DNA of 24,041 bases, taken from the NCBI GenBank assembly GCA_934254835.1, contig CAKQMI010000031.1, positions 1 through 24,041 of the forward strand, in the 5' to 3' direction. Of the stretch, positions 9,052 to 15,705 are shown piece by piece. Origin of the DNA: an uncultured Clostridia bacterium. GTDB taxonomy: Bacteria > Bacillota > Clostridia > Christensenellales > CAG-917. Under the pieces are notes generated by a model. The model saw nothing but the letters and a program-made list of their open reading frames with translations. It did not search any database and was not told the DNA's origin. How positions within the stretch are numbered: position 1 is the first letter of the stretch; each line of letters starts with the position of its first letter. Position numbers and translations under genes: made by a program.

Positions 9052-9081
9052 TTCTTGAAAACTGCCTTATTACGGCGGAAT

Positions 9082-10314
9082 TTACTTTTGGTCGCGGTCG
9101 AAAGCCTCGATTGCCGAAAGCGCGATATCGAGCCCCAGCGCGAAAGTTTCGGGAATCATTTGGTCGGGCGTGTCGCGACGATTGTGGTAATACGGCGCGT
9201 ATTTCGGGTTTTGTCCGGCAACGGCAGCCGCCTTAAATCCGCCTCTCGAGAACGCGGCGGCGTCGGACGCTCCGAACGGAACTACGCCGTGAGGCAACGG
9301 GTGATTGACGTCGGGATCTTTGCACGCTTCGTCCAACAGCGCAACGACCTCGGGGCTGTTTTTCACCATGCCCGTCATATCGCGGTGATAGATTGTCATA
9401 TAGTCGTAGTCGCGCATCGTATCGAAGCTGATTATGTAGGTTTCGACGTCCTTATTTTCGTCCTTATGGCGTTTTGTGAAAGCGGTTGCTCCGCGAAGTC
9501 CCGCCTCCTCACTGCCCGTGAGCAATGCGCACACTTCGGTATTTTCATATCTGATTCCGCTTTCTTTCAAGCATTTGAGCGCGGACACCGCAACGAAGAC
9601 GCCCGTCAGGTTGTCGTTTGCGCCCGGGGACAATACCTTGAAGTTGCAGACAAAGAAAAGTCCGATGTACGCGACGGCGGTGCATGCCGAGAAAATCACG
9701 CTCCACATGGGAACGGTGCCTTTCACAAGGTTGATGATGAAAATCACGATTGACGCAAGCGCGCACAATAAATCGATGCCCAGCACCACAACCATGACTT
9801 CTTGTCTTATTTTCATAAGCGTCCACTCATACGCGCTGTCGGTGTGACCGTTGATGATGATACGGCGTTTGACATCGCCCGTGGGTTTGTACTTCGCATA
9901 TACGTTGCACGAGGTTGTCTCGGGCAAGAATTTGTCGATGAACGGGACGTAGAACAAGAATTCCAACACCGTGATAAGTATGGATACCACCGCCAAAACA
10001 AGCGAAATAATCTTCACCGCAAGCGTCAATGCGGGGTTTCCGACAAGCGTCAACAGTTGCAAAAGCGCCGCAACAATCAAAAATACGCCGATGATTTTCG
10101 TGAAGCCGACAAGGGCGTGACGCGATACCTTGAAATCTTCAATCGCGCTTTCGTCCGCCCAACCGTTGGTGTCGATTTGGTTTTTGATCCATTCCTGCGC
10201 CTCGCGCTCTTTGGGCATGCCCGACTCTCTGGGGCCGATGTTGGTGCAAATGTCGGTGATTGCCTGCATGCTGTAATCAACCGCATTTTGTCGTATCTCT
10301 TTTGATACTTTCAT
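9082..10314 (-). CDS. Membrane-embedded M28-family metallopeptidase
   Basis: A 410-residue zinc peptidase of the M28 (aminopeptidase Y/S) family. The metal ligands and catalytic residues can be placed: His157 and Asp159 (GHTDS), Asp234 (GANDN), Glu269-Glu270 (GSEEAG), Asp298 (SFDT) and His377 (YYHNRRDT). Unusually, two pairs of membrane helices interrupt the fold: about 70-122 before the first ligand, and about 172-223 between His157/Asp159 and Asp234. Standard M28 enzymes are soluble or secreted. The active-site side relative to the membrane cannot be read with confidence. GGAGGAG precedes the ATG. It follows lplA by 27 bases and is probably co-transcribed with lpd and lplA, though no functional link is evident. 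Confidence 0.88.
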   Translation of the reverse strand: MKVSKEIRQNAVDYSMQAITDICTNIGPRESGMPKEREAQEWIKNQIDTNGWADESAIEDFKVSRHALVGFTKIIGVFLIVAALLQLLTLVGNPALTLAVKIISLVLAVVSILITVLEFLFYVPFIDKFLPETTSCNVYAKYKPTGDVKRRIIINGHTDSAYEWTLMKIRQEVMVVVLGIDLLCALASIVIFIINLVKGTVPMWSVIFSACTAVAYIGLFFVCNFKVLSPGANDNLTGVFVAVSALKCLKESGIRYENTEVCALLTGSEEAGLRGATAFTKRHKDENKDVETYIISFDTMRDYDYMTIYHRDMTGMVKNSPEVVALLDEACKDPDVNHPLPHGVVPFGASDAAAFSRGGFKAAAVAGQNPKYAPYYHNRRDTPDQMIPETFALGLDIALSAIEAFDRDQK

Positions 10315-10341
10315 TACTACTCCTCCTAAAACTTGTGTTAT

Positions 10342-11295
10342 TTATTCGTTTATAAGCGACAAGACGTCGCTTGCAACCGTGTTGAGCGATTTGTTTTCCG
10401 AAAAAGCGTTTGCGCCTTTCAGTTGGTTTTCCGCCTGCTCGATTTCGTCGGGGAAAATGCTGTCCGAAAAAATCTTGATGTCCTTGACGACGCCCGCGGA
10501 CAGCGTGAAACTGACGTCGGCGTATCCCCAAGAAAACCTTTTGTATTTGTGACTTTCAAGTTTGACGTCCTTGCCGTACAGCCATACGGGATCGGAATAT
10601 TTCTTGAAAAATTCGGCGGTTTTCTTGTCGTCCACGGCGGAATCGGCAAAAATCGCGCCGTATTTTTCCGTCAAAACGTCCCTTATCGCCTGCTTCACCT
10701 TCGAAACGTCGATGCCGTTGTCCAGTTCGCTCAGGTTCACCACGCGCGACTTTACGCTCGCCACGCCCTTTCCCTCCAGTTTGTCGGGTTTGACGTTCAG
10801 AAAATCGCTCATTTTCGAGGTGTCGGCGGATATCAAAATCGTGCCGTGGTGCAACGCCCCCGTCCTTGTTTTGAGATAAGCGTTGCCCGAAAATTTCCTT
10901 TCGTTTATGACAATGTCGTTTCGCCCGTTGACAACGGCGTCAAGCCCCAACTTCCGCATCGCCGAGATAATAATATCGTTGTTTTTTTGGACGTCATAAC
11001 TCGTAAGTCCGGTGATGAACGAGAAGTTCAGATTGCCTTTGTCGTGGAAAACCGCGCCACCGCCCGTGGGACGTCTGGCAAGCGTTCCGCCCGCGTCCAC
11101 AAGTTTTTTGACGTTGACGTCAAGATAAGCGTTTTGGTGTCTTCCGATAACCACCGTGTTATCGTTTTGCCAAAGGTACACAACAAGTTCACCGTCTTTC
11201 GCGCCGTCCAAAAGTGCGCTTTCAACTGCCAAATTATAGTGCGGATTATATCCGTATGTTTCAATTATCGTGACTTTATCGTATGTTTTTGTCAT
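10342..11295 (-). CDS. lplA: Lipoate-protein ligase A
   Basis: A 317-residue enzyme that activates free lipoate with ATP and attaches it to a lysine of lipoyl-domain proteins in the cytoplasm. Motifs: RRPTGGGAVFHD (74-85), GRND (124-127), KFSGNAY with the catalytic Lys at 134, and HHGT (149-152). The C-terminal accessory domain covers about 240-317. The ATG at 11295 was chosen because it gives the family's usual N-terminus and starts 22 bases after the lpd stop. The only longer in-frame start is a TTG at 11331 inside lpd. No clear ribosome binding site precedes 11295. The pairing with lpd supports lipoate metabolism; the acceptor protein is not encoded in this window. Confidence 0.93.
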   Translation of the reverse strand: MTKTYDKVTIIETYGYNPHYNLAVESALLDGAKDGELVVYLWQNDNTVVIGRHQNAYLDVNVKKLVDAGGTLARRPTGGGAVFHDKGNLNFSFITGLTSYDVQKNNDIIISAMRKLGLDAVVNGRNDIVINERKFSGNAYLKTRTGALHHGTILISADTSKMSDFLNVKPDKLEGKGVASVKSRVVNLSELDNGIDVSKVKQAIRDVLTEKYGAIFADSAVDDKKTAEFFKKYSDPVWLYGKDVKLESHKYKRFSWGYADVSFTLSAGVVKDIKIFSDSIFPDEIEQAENQLKGANAFSENKSLNTVASDVLSLINE

Positions 11296-11317
11296 ATTAA
11301 CTGCGTGTTGTGCTGTA

Positions 11318-12691
11318 TTATTTAATTTCAAACAAGCCTTCGCGCACTACCTCGCAAACAGTCGGGTGCGGAAAAACAAGCTTCTTTGCGCGCTCGATGT
11401 CAACGCCCATATCGATAAGATTGGACACCGCAACAATGTATTCCGAGGCATAACTTCCGACGACGCTTGCACCGATAAGCACGTTCTTGTCCTTGTCGTA
11501 CACAAGTTTCAAAATGCCGGTGTAGTCGGTGTTTTCGGCGATGTATCGTCCCGAATACATTAAGGACAATTGCACCTCGTCGGCGTTGATTCCGTTTTCT
11601 TTTGCCGATGTCAGCGTATAGCCTGCCGTTGCAACCTCGGGCGTCGTGTAAATGACTGCGGGGATTGCGTCGTATTTCATCACGTCGGGTTCGTTCAGCA
11701 TATTGTTGACGGCGACTTCGCCCTCGCGATAGGCGGTGTGAGCAAGCATGGATTTCCCGTTGACGTCGCCCGCGCCAAAGACGTTTTCGACGTTGGTTTT
11801 CATACGCTCGTCGGTGATAATTGCGCCCCGCTCGATTTTGACGCCGATATTTTCAAGTCCCAGTCCTTCGACGTTTGCACGGCGTCCGACCGACACGAGA
11901 ATTTTGTCGCAATTTATACTTTCTTGTCCGTTTTCGTTTTCGACAATCGCGCCGTCTTCTGTGATTTCCGCGACTTTTGTCGAAAGCATAAATTTCACGC
12001 CTTTCTTTTCAAGCGCCTTTTGCAAGACCGCGCCGACCTTTTCGTCGGTTGCTCCCGCGATTTTTTGAAGCATTTCGACAACGACGACGCTCGCGCCCGC
12101 CGACGAATAATAATCCGCCATTTCAAGCCCGATTACGCCACCGCCCATAATAAGCAAGGTTTTCGGAATTTCGGTAAGATTCAAAATTTCGCGATTTGTG
12201 ACGGCAAGACCGCTTTCGATCGCCTTGTCCATTCCTTTGATTTTGGGGATAAACGCCGAACTTCCCGTTGCGATAAGCAAAAACTTGGACGAATATTCCT
12301 GACCGTCTGCTGAAACTACAATGCCGTTTTCGTCCTTTCTCAAAATTTTTGCGTCCGCCTTGATAACCGTGACGCCCGCTCCCTTAAGTTTTGCCTTGAC
12401 GCCCGTCACAAGACGCTTGACGACCTTGTTTTTTCTGTCGATGACGGCGCACTGCTCTATTTCGCCCTCGCCCGAAAACCGCACGCCGTAATTTGCGCCG
12501 TGCTTAAAATAATTCAAAACTTTTGCGCTATTCAAAAGAGTTTTGCTGGGGACGCACCCCTCGTTCAGACAAACTCCGCCCAGCTCGTTTTTTTCAAACA
12601 ACAAAACAGAAAGACCGCGCTCGCTTGCATACGACGCCGAGTTATAGCCTGCGGGACCTCCCCCAAGCACCGTCAAATCATAATTTTCCAT
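11318..12691 (-). CDS. lpd: Dihydrolipoamide dehydrogenase (E3)
   Basis: A 457-residue FAD-dependent disulfide oxidoreductase that reoxidises dihydrolipoamide with NAD+. FAD site GGGPAG near residues 10-15; redox pair CLNEGCVPSK (about 41-50); NAD site MGGGVIGLE around 180; second FAD motif FGAGDVNG; C-terminal dimerisation domain ending FPHPTVCE, which carries the active-site His and Glu of the family. Length and motifs are normal. It is the first gene of the lpd-lplA operon. No E1, E2 or glycine cleavage genes are nearby, so the complex it serves is unknown. GAGGAA lies just before the ATG and a strong promoter lies upstream. Confidence 0.94.
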   Translation of the reverse strand: MENYDLTVLGGGPAGYNSASYASERGLSVLLFEKNELGGVCLNEGCVPSKTLLNSAKVLNYFKHGANYGVRFSGEGEIEQCAVIDRKNKVVKRLVTGVKAKLKGAGVTVIKADAKILRKDENGIVVSADGQEYSSKFLLIATGSSAFIPKIKGMDKAIESGLAVTNREILNLTEIPKTLLIMGGGVIGLEMADYYSSAGASVVVVEMLQKIAGATDEKVGAVLQKALEKKGVKFMLSTKVAEITEDGAIVENENGQESINCDKILVSVGRRANVEGLGLENIGVKIERGAIITDERMKTNVENVFGAGDVNGKSMLAHTAYREGEVAVNNMLNEPDVMKYDAIPAVIYTTPEVATAGYTLTSAKENGINADEVQLSLMYSGRYIAENTDYTGILKLVYDKDKNVLIGASVVGSYASEYIVAVSNLIDMGVDIERAKKLVFPHPTVCEVVREGLFEIK

Positions 12692-12718
12692 ATTTCCTCA
12701 CAAAAACGTGCTACGTTT

Positions 12719-12747
12719 ATTGTATTCTAAACGCCAAGAAAAGTCAA
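12719..12747 (-). promoter_or_regulatory. Promoter of the lpd operon
   Basis: On the minus strand: TTGACT (12742-12747), 17 bases, TACAAT (12719-12724). The start codon lies about 27 bases beyond the -10. Confidence 0.75.
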
Positions 12748-12759
12748 TTTATTGACTTT
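12740..12759. promoter_or_regulatory. Palindrome over the lpd -35 box
   Basis: A perfect 8-base inverted repeat, AAAGTCAA TTTA TTGACTTT, contains the lpd -35 hexamer. It could be an operator for an unidentified regulator, or chance symmetry of a -35 element. Confidence 0.4.
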
Positions 12760-12822
12760 ATAATTAAAAAACATATTGCTGTCGTTTTGACTGTCACCGT
12801 GACACTTTAATAAAAAATGCGC

Positions 12823-12851
12823 TTGACAACGGCTCGTTTTGGATATATCCT
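12823..12851 (+). promoter_or_regulatory. Promoter of thiN, placed for a leaderless transcript
   Basis: TTGACA (12823-12828), 17 bases, then TATCCT (12846-12851). The thiN ATG is at 12859, seven bases after the -10, where transcription is expected to begin. Confidence 0.55.
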
Positions 12852-12858
12852 TATATTT

Positions 12859-13449
12859 ATGAAAACAGTTGCAATCGTATTAAATTGTCCCGACGAAATC
12901 GGAAAAATAACCGAAAGGGACGTCATCTGCGCCGACAACGGACTAAGTCGAGTAAACGTCACGCCTATTGCGGTCGTCGGCGACCTCGACAGTTTGGAAA
13001 ACCGCATTGACGGAATTAACTACGTCGTGTACCCGAAGGAAAAGAACGAGACCGACGGACAACTTGCCATCGACTACGCAAAGGAACAAGGATACGAGCG
13101 CGTCGTCATCTACGGCGCGACGGGCGGTGATATCGGACAAGTACTTGGCAATATCGGGCTTTTGAAGTACGCCCGCGACATAAAAATTGACGCCCTTATC
13201 TCGGGCGTCGGATTTGAAATTAAACTTGTGGAAGGCACTGTCACCGAAAGTTCTTTTGAAAACCAAAAGATTTCGCTGTTTCCGTTTTTCGGCGACGCCC
13301 TTGTCACAAATAGCCATGGGCTTTATTATCCGCTTCAAAACTTGCTTCTTCCGGCAGGCACAAACCGCGGTCTTTCCAACGTCGCCACCGCAAACGAGTT
13401 TTCGCTGACGGTGACGAGCGGAATATTGATTATGATAAAATACTATTAA
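12859..13449 (+). CDS. thiN: Thiamine pyrophosphokinase
   Basis: A 196-residue cytoplasmic kinase that transfers pyrophosphate from ATP to thiamine, giving TPP. Visible motifs: CADNG (24-28), GDLDS (41-45), ETDGQLAIDYA (64-74), and the C-terminal beta domain ending in the thiamine-binding SN region (SNVATANEFSLTV). The usual GGRxDH (GGRxDQ in animals) motif reads GGDIGQ here (89-94), so the Arg and Asp are changed. The start at 12859 gives the family's normal N-terminus; an ATG at 12817 would add 14 unlikely residues and would lie upstream of the -35. Neither has a ribosome binding site. It converges on thiT with overlapping stop codons, and the two together form a salvage route. Confidence 0.88.
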   Translation: MKTVAIVLNCPDEIGKITERDVICADNGLSRVNVTPIAVVGDLDSLENRIDGINYVVYPKEKNETDGQLAIDYAKEQGYERVVIYGATGGDIGQVLGNIGLLKYARDIKIDALISGVGFEIKLVEGTVTESSFENQKISLFPFFGDALVTNSHGLYYPLQNLLLPAGTNRGLSNVATANEFSLTVTSGILIMIKYY

Positions 13450-14597
13450 GCGACGCTATTAGTATCGTCAGCGTTTACAACGCTTTCTTCATCGACGGAG
13501 TCTTCCGTCGATTTTTCATTGACCAAACGGACGAAACTCTTACTGCTGAACAGCAACAGCGCAACGATTATTACGATTGCGGTATCGGCAAACGTGAACG
13601 TGTTGTACAAGAAGCCCCAAGCAACCGCAGAATATCCGGAGGGAGCGTAAGACGCAAACGCAAAAATTCCCGAAAATACGTGAGAGAAGTAACGAAGCGT
13701 GCCCGCAAGGATTGCGCCGACCGTGAATGCGACAACGGGTTTTTTGATGATATTCAGTTCCTTGAAGATGCCGGCAAGTCCCAGCATTGCAAAAGCGACG
13801 GGATAGTCCAAGAAGAACTGCGCCGGGTGAATAATCCACGGATCTTGAATGGCTTGCAACACGCCGTATACCGCGCCTACGATGATACCTTTTCTTATGC
13901 CGAACATATACGAGAACAACATAATGGGAAGCATCGATGCAAGGGTTACCGAACCGCCCTGAGGCAATGCAAAGAATTTGACGTAAGAAAGTGCAAAAGC
14001 AAGAGCCACCGAAATTGCGGCGTACGCCATCTCACGCGTGGTGAACGGACCGTTGCGTTTCGAGAACACTACCGCGCAAACGATAAGAATGGCGACAAGC
14101 GCGATTGCGCTGATATAAAGCCCCGCTTGAGATACGCCTTCGTAGCCCGAACCGATTTTTTTGTAATATACTGCCAAAACCGCAATACTCACAATAATGG
14201 GGATTAAAATCAAAAACAGCGCGATAAACTTAAACTTGCGCATAAACTCGGGTTTTACGATATTGATGACGTAACCCGCGATTGCCAGCACAAACGCCAC
14301 GATGAGTATGCTCATTATCGGCCAGAAAACCTCTTTGAAAAACTCACCCTCGGCAACTGATTTGCTGATTTTTAAGGTGAGCATCGACACCGCAAAAGTC
14401 GTCGCTATGCCGAATACGAAGCACTTGACGCCGTTGAAAAACGAAGGAAGTCTTTCGGGTTTCGCTTTCTTCAAAAAGATTGCAAACGCTGTAATCAGTA
14501 CGACAAGTACGATTGAAAAGTAAAAAGCCAAAACGCTCAACTGCTTCACTGCGTTAAGCGAAGTAAACGGCTCTTTCAAGATTGACGTGAATTCCAT
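13446..14597 (-). CDS. thiT: ThiT-type ECF thiamine transporter with extra N-terminal membrane domain
   Basis: A 383-residue membrane protein. Residues about 187-355 match ThiT, the thiamine-binding S component of ECF transporters: TTREMAYAAIS, LPQGGSVTLASMLPIM, RKGIIVGAVYGVLQ, HPAQFFLDYPVAFAMLGLAG and RYFSHVFSGIFAF. ThiT is normally about 190 residues; here about 185 residues with five predicted helices (about 20-42, 55-75, 92-113, 122-145, 157-178) precede it, and an acidic tail of about 25 residues follows. The start at 14597 is set by AAAGGAG five bases upstream. A longer frame would begin in the riboswitch leader. ThiT needs the shared EcfA/A'/T module, which is not in this window. The TPP riboswitch upstream strongly supports thiamine as substrate. 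Confidence 0.92.
   Translation of the reverse strand: MEFTSILKEPFTSLNAVKQLSVLAFYFSIVLVVLITAFAIFLKKAKPERLPSFFNGVKCFVFGIATTFAVSMLTLKISKSVAEGEFFKEVFWPIMSILIVAFVLAIAGYVINIVKPEFMRKFKFIALFLILIPIIVSIAVLAVYYKKIGSGYEGVSQAGLYISAIALVAILIVCAVVFSKRNGPFTTREMAYAAISVALAFALSYVKFFALPQGGSVTLASMLPIMLFSYMFGIRKGIIVGAVYGVLQAIQDPWIIHPAQFFLDYPVAFAMLGLAGIFKELNIIKKPVVAFTVGAILAGTLRYFSHVFSGIFAFASYAPSGYSAVAWGFLYNTFTFADTAIVIIVALLLFSSKSFVRLVNEKSTEDSVDEESVVNADDTNSVA
13491..13516 (+). terminator. Terminator of thiN inside the thiT coding region
   Basis: ATCGACGGA, loop GTCT, TCCGTCGAT, then TTTT: a perfect 9-base stem 41 bases after the thiN stop. It lies within the codons for the acidic C-terminal tail of ThiT on the other strand. 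Confidence 0.8.
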
Positions 14598-14602
14598 TTT
14601 CG

Positions 14603-14609
14603 CTCCTTT
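14603..14609 (-). promoter_or_regulatory. Ribosome binding site that sets the thiT start
   Basis: AAAGGAG on the minus strand, five bases before the ATG at 14597. An upstream CTCC (CTCCCGGCAAAGGAG) could pair with it and partly mask it. Confidence 0.7.
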
Positions 14610-14635
14610 GCCGGGAGGAACTTTTCTCGTTAGAA

Positions 14636-14664
14636 GAAAAAATCTCAAAGCGATTACTTTGAGA
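14636..14664 (-). terminator. Expression-platform terminator of the TPP riboswitch
   Basis: On the minus strand: TCTCAAAG, loop TAATCG, CTTTGAGA, then a T6 run. It sits between the riboswitch and thiT, so TPP binding is expected to stop transcription before thiT. Confidence 0.85.
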
Positions 14665-14672
14665 ACGAGTGG

Positions 14673-14751
14673 ATTGGCTTCCTTTCGTGAGTTCTAACTC
14701 AATCAAGTTCGGAGGGTGTAATCTCAGGCGCGGTGCGCCACCCCTAGCAAT
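14673..14751 (-). ncRNA. TPP riboswitch (THI element)
   Basis: The minus strand reads AGGGGTGGCGCACC, then GCGCCTGAGATTACACCC (the CUGAGA core and ACCC), then GAACTTGAT, GAGTTAGAACTC and ACGAAAGGAAG, the ordered conserved parts of the thiamine pyrophosphate riboswitch. The ends ATTGCT and AGCCAAT can form P1 with one bulge. It is followed by an intrinsic terminator and then thiT, so it is an OFF switch for thiamine uptake. Confidence 0.93.
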
Positions 14752-14771
14752 TTTATTTTTAATATAGATTG

Positions 14772-14800
14772 ATTTTACAATTAAAAGAAAACACTGTCAA
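14772..14800 (-). promoter_or_regulatory. Promoter of the riboswitch-thiT transcript
   Basis: On the minus strand: TTGACA (14795-14800), 17 bases, TAAAAT (14772-14777), about 20 bases before the riboswitch. Confidence 0.75.
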
Positions 14801-14816
14801 GAGTTTTCAAAACGAT

Positions 14817-14845
14817 TTGCAAATATTCAAACATTATTGTATAAT
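14817..14845 (+). promoter_or_regulatory. Promoter of the SDR gene
   Basis: TTGCAA (14817-14822), 17 bases, TATAAT (14840-14845), 17 bases before the ATG. It is divergent from the thiT promoter; the two -35 boxes are about 17 bases apart. Confidence 0.75.
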
Positions 14846-14862
14846 CGTTTAGAGGTGAAATT

Positions 14863-15642
14863 ATGAAAGTTGCTGTAATTACAGGCGCGTCCCAGGGTAT
14901 CGGGAACGCCATCGCAAAAATCTTTTTGAAAAACGGATACCAAGTGTTCAATTTATCGAGGACTCCCGCAGACGGCATCGAAAGCATCAAAACCGACGTG
15001 TCCGACCGCGACAACGTAATTCAGTCCATTGACGAAGTCGTGAAACGCGCGGGACGCATCGACGTCCTTGTCAACAACGCGGGCTACGGCATTTCGGGCG
15101 CGGTCGAAGATACCGACGAAAAAGCGATAAGAAAACTCTTTGACGTCAACTACTTCGGCACTCTCTTTGCGACGCAGGCGGTTATTCCCGTTATGCGCGA
15201 AAACGGCGGTGGCACGATAATCAATATGTCCAGTGCAGGCGCACCCCTGTCGCTCCCATTCCAAGCGTTCTATTCCAGCACGAAATCGGCTGTATCGACG
15301 CTTTCCGAGGCTCTTCGTATCGAGCTGAAACCTTTTAATATCAAAGTATCGACAATTCTCCCCGGCGACGTCAGAACCGAGTTCACCGCCCGCCGTGAAA
15401 AGAACAAAAGTAACAGCGTCTATTACGGCGAAAGAATCGATAAGTCGGTTGCGAAAATGGAGCATGACGAACTGAACGGAATGTCGCCTACGGTCATCGC
15501 AAAAATCGCCCTCAAAGTCGCAAAATCCAAAAATCCACCCGTGTACGTCGTTGGCGGTGTGTCGTATAAACTGCTTGTCGGGCTTGCAAAAGTCCTGCCA
15601 AAACGCTTTGTAGTGTGGGCAATCGGCAAATTGTACGGCTAA
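14863..15642 (+). CDS. Short-chain dehydrogenase/reductase (SDR)
   Basis: A 259-residue NAD(P)-dependent oxidoreductase with a Rossmann fold. Cofactor motif TGASQGIG (7-14), NNAG (71-74), catalytic Ser124, Tyr137 and Lys141 (YSSTK). The substrate loop (EFTARREKNKSNS) and the C-terminal segment (VVGGVSYKLLVGLAKVLPKRFVVWAIGKLYG) resemble SDRs that act on lipids or other hydrophobic molecules at the membrane, but the substrate cannot be assigned. AGAGGTGA precedes the ATG at good spacing. It is a single-gene unit with its own promoter and a perfect terminator, unlinked to the thiamine genes beside it. Confidence 0.9.
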   Translation: MKVAVITGASQGIGNAIAKIFLKNGYQVFNLSRTPADGIESIKTDVSDRDNVIQSIDEVVKRAGRIDVLVNNAGYGISGAVEDTDEKAIRKLFDVNYFGTLFATQAVIPVMRENGGGTIINMSSAGAPLSLPFQAFYSSTKSAVSTLSEALRIELKPFNIKVSTILPGDVRTEFTARREKNKSNSVYYGERIDKSVAKMEHDELNGMSPTVIAKIALKVAKSKNPPVYVVGGVSYKLLVGLAKVLPKRFVVWAIGKLYG

Positions 15643-15662
15643 ATTAACATTTTTTGCAAAAC

Positions 15663-15689
15663 AAAACTGCGACGATCGTCGCAGTTTTT
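15663..15689. terminator. Bidirectional terminator between SDR and Na/Pi cotransporter genes
   Basis: A perfect 26-base palindrome (AAAACTGCGACGA and its complement) with A and T runs at the two ends. It lies between convergent genes, 20 bases after the SDR stop and 17 bases after the other stop. Confidence 0.9.
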
Positions 15690-15705
15690 ATTTTTGTTTT
15701 TTTGA

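Noticed and set aside
11296..11331. Longer lplA start at 11331
   Set aside because: The codon is TTG inside the lpd coding end, with no ribosome binding site, and the added residues are not part of the family.
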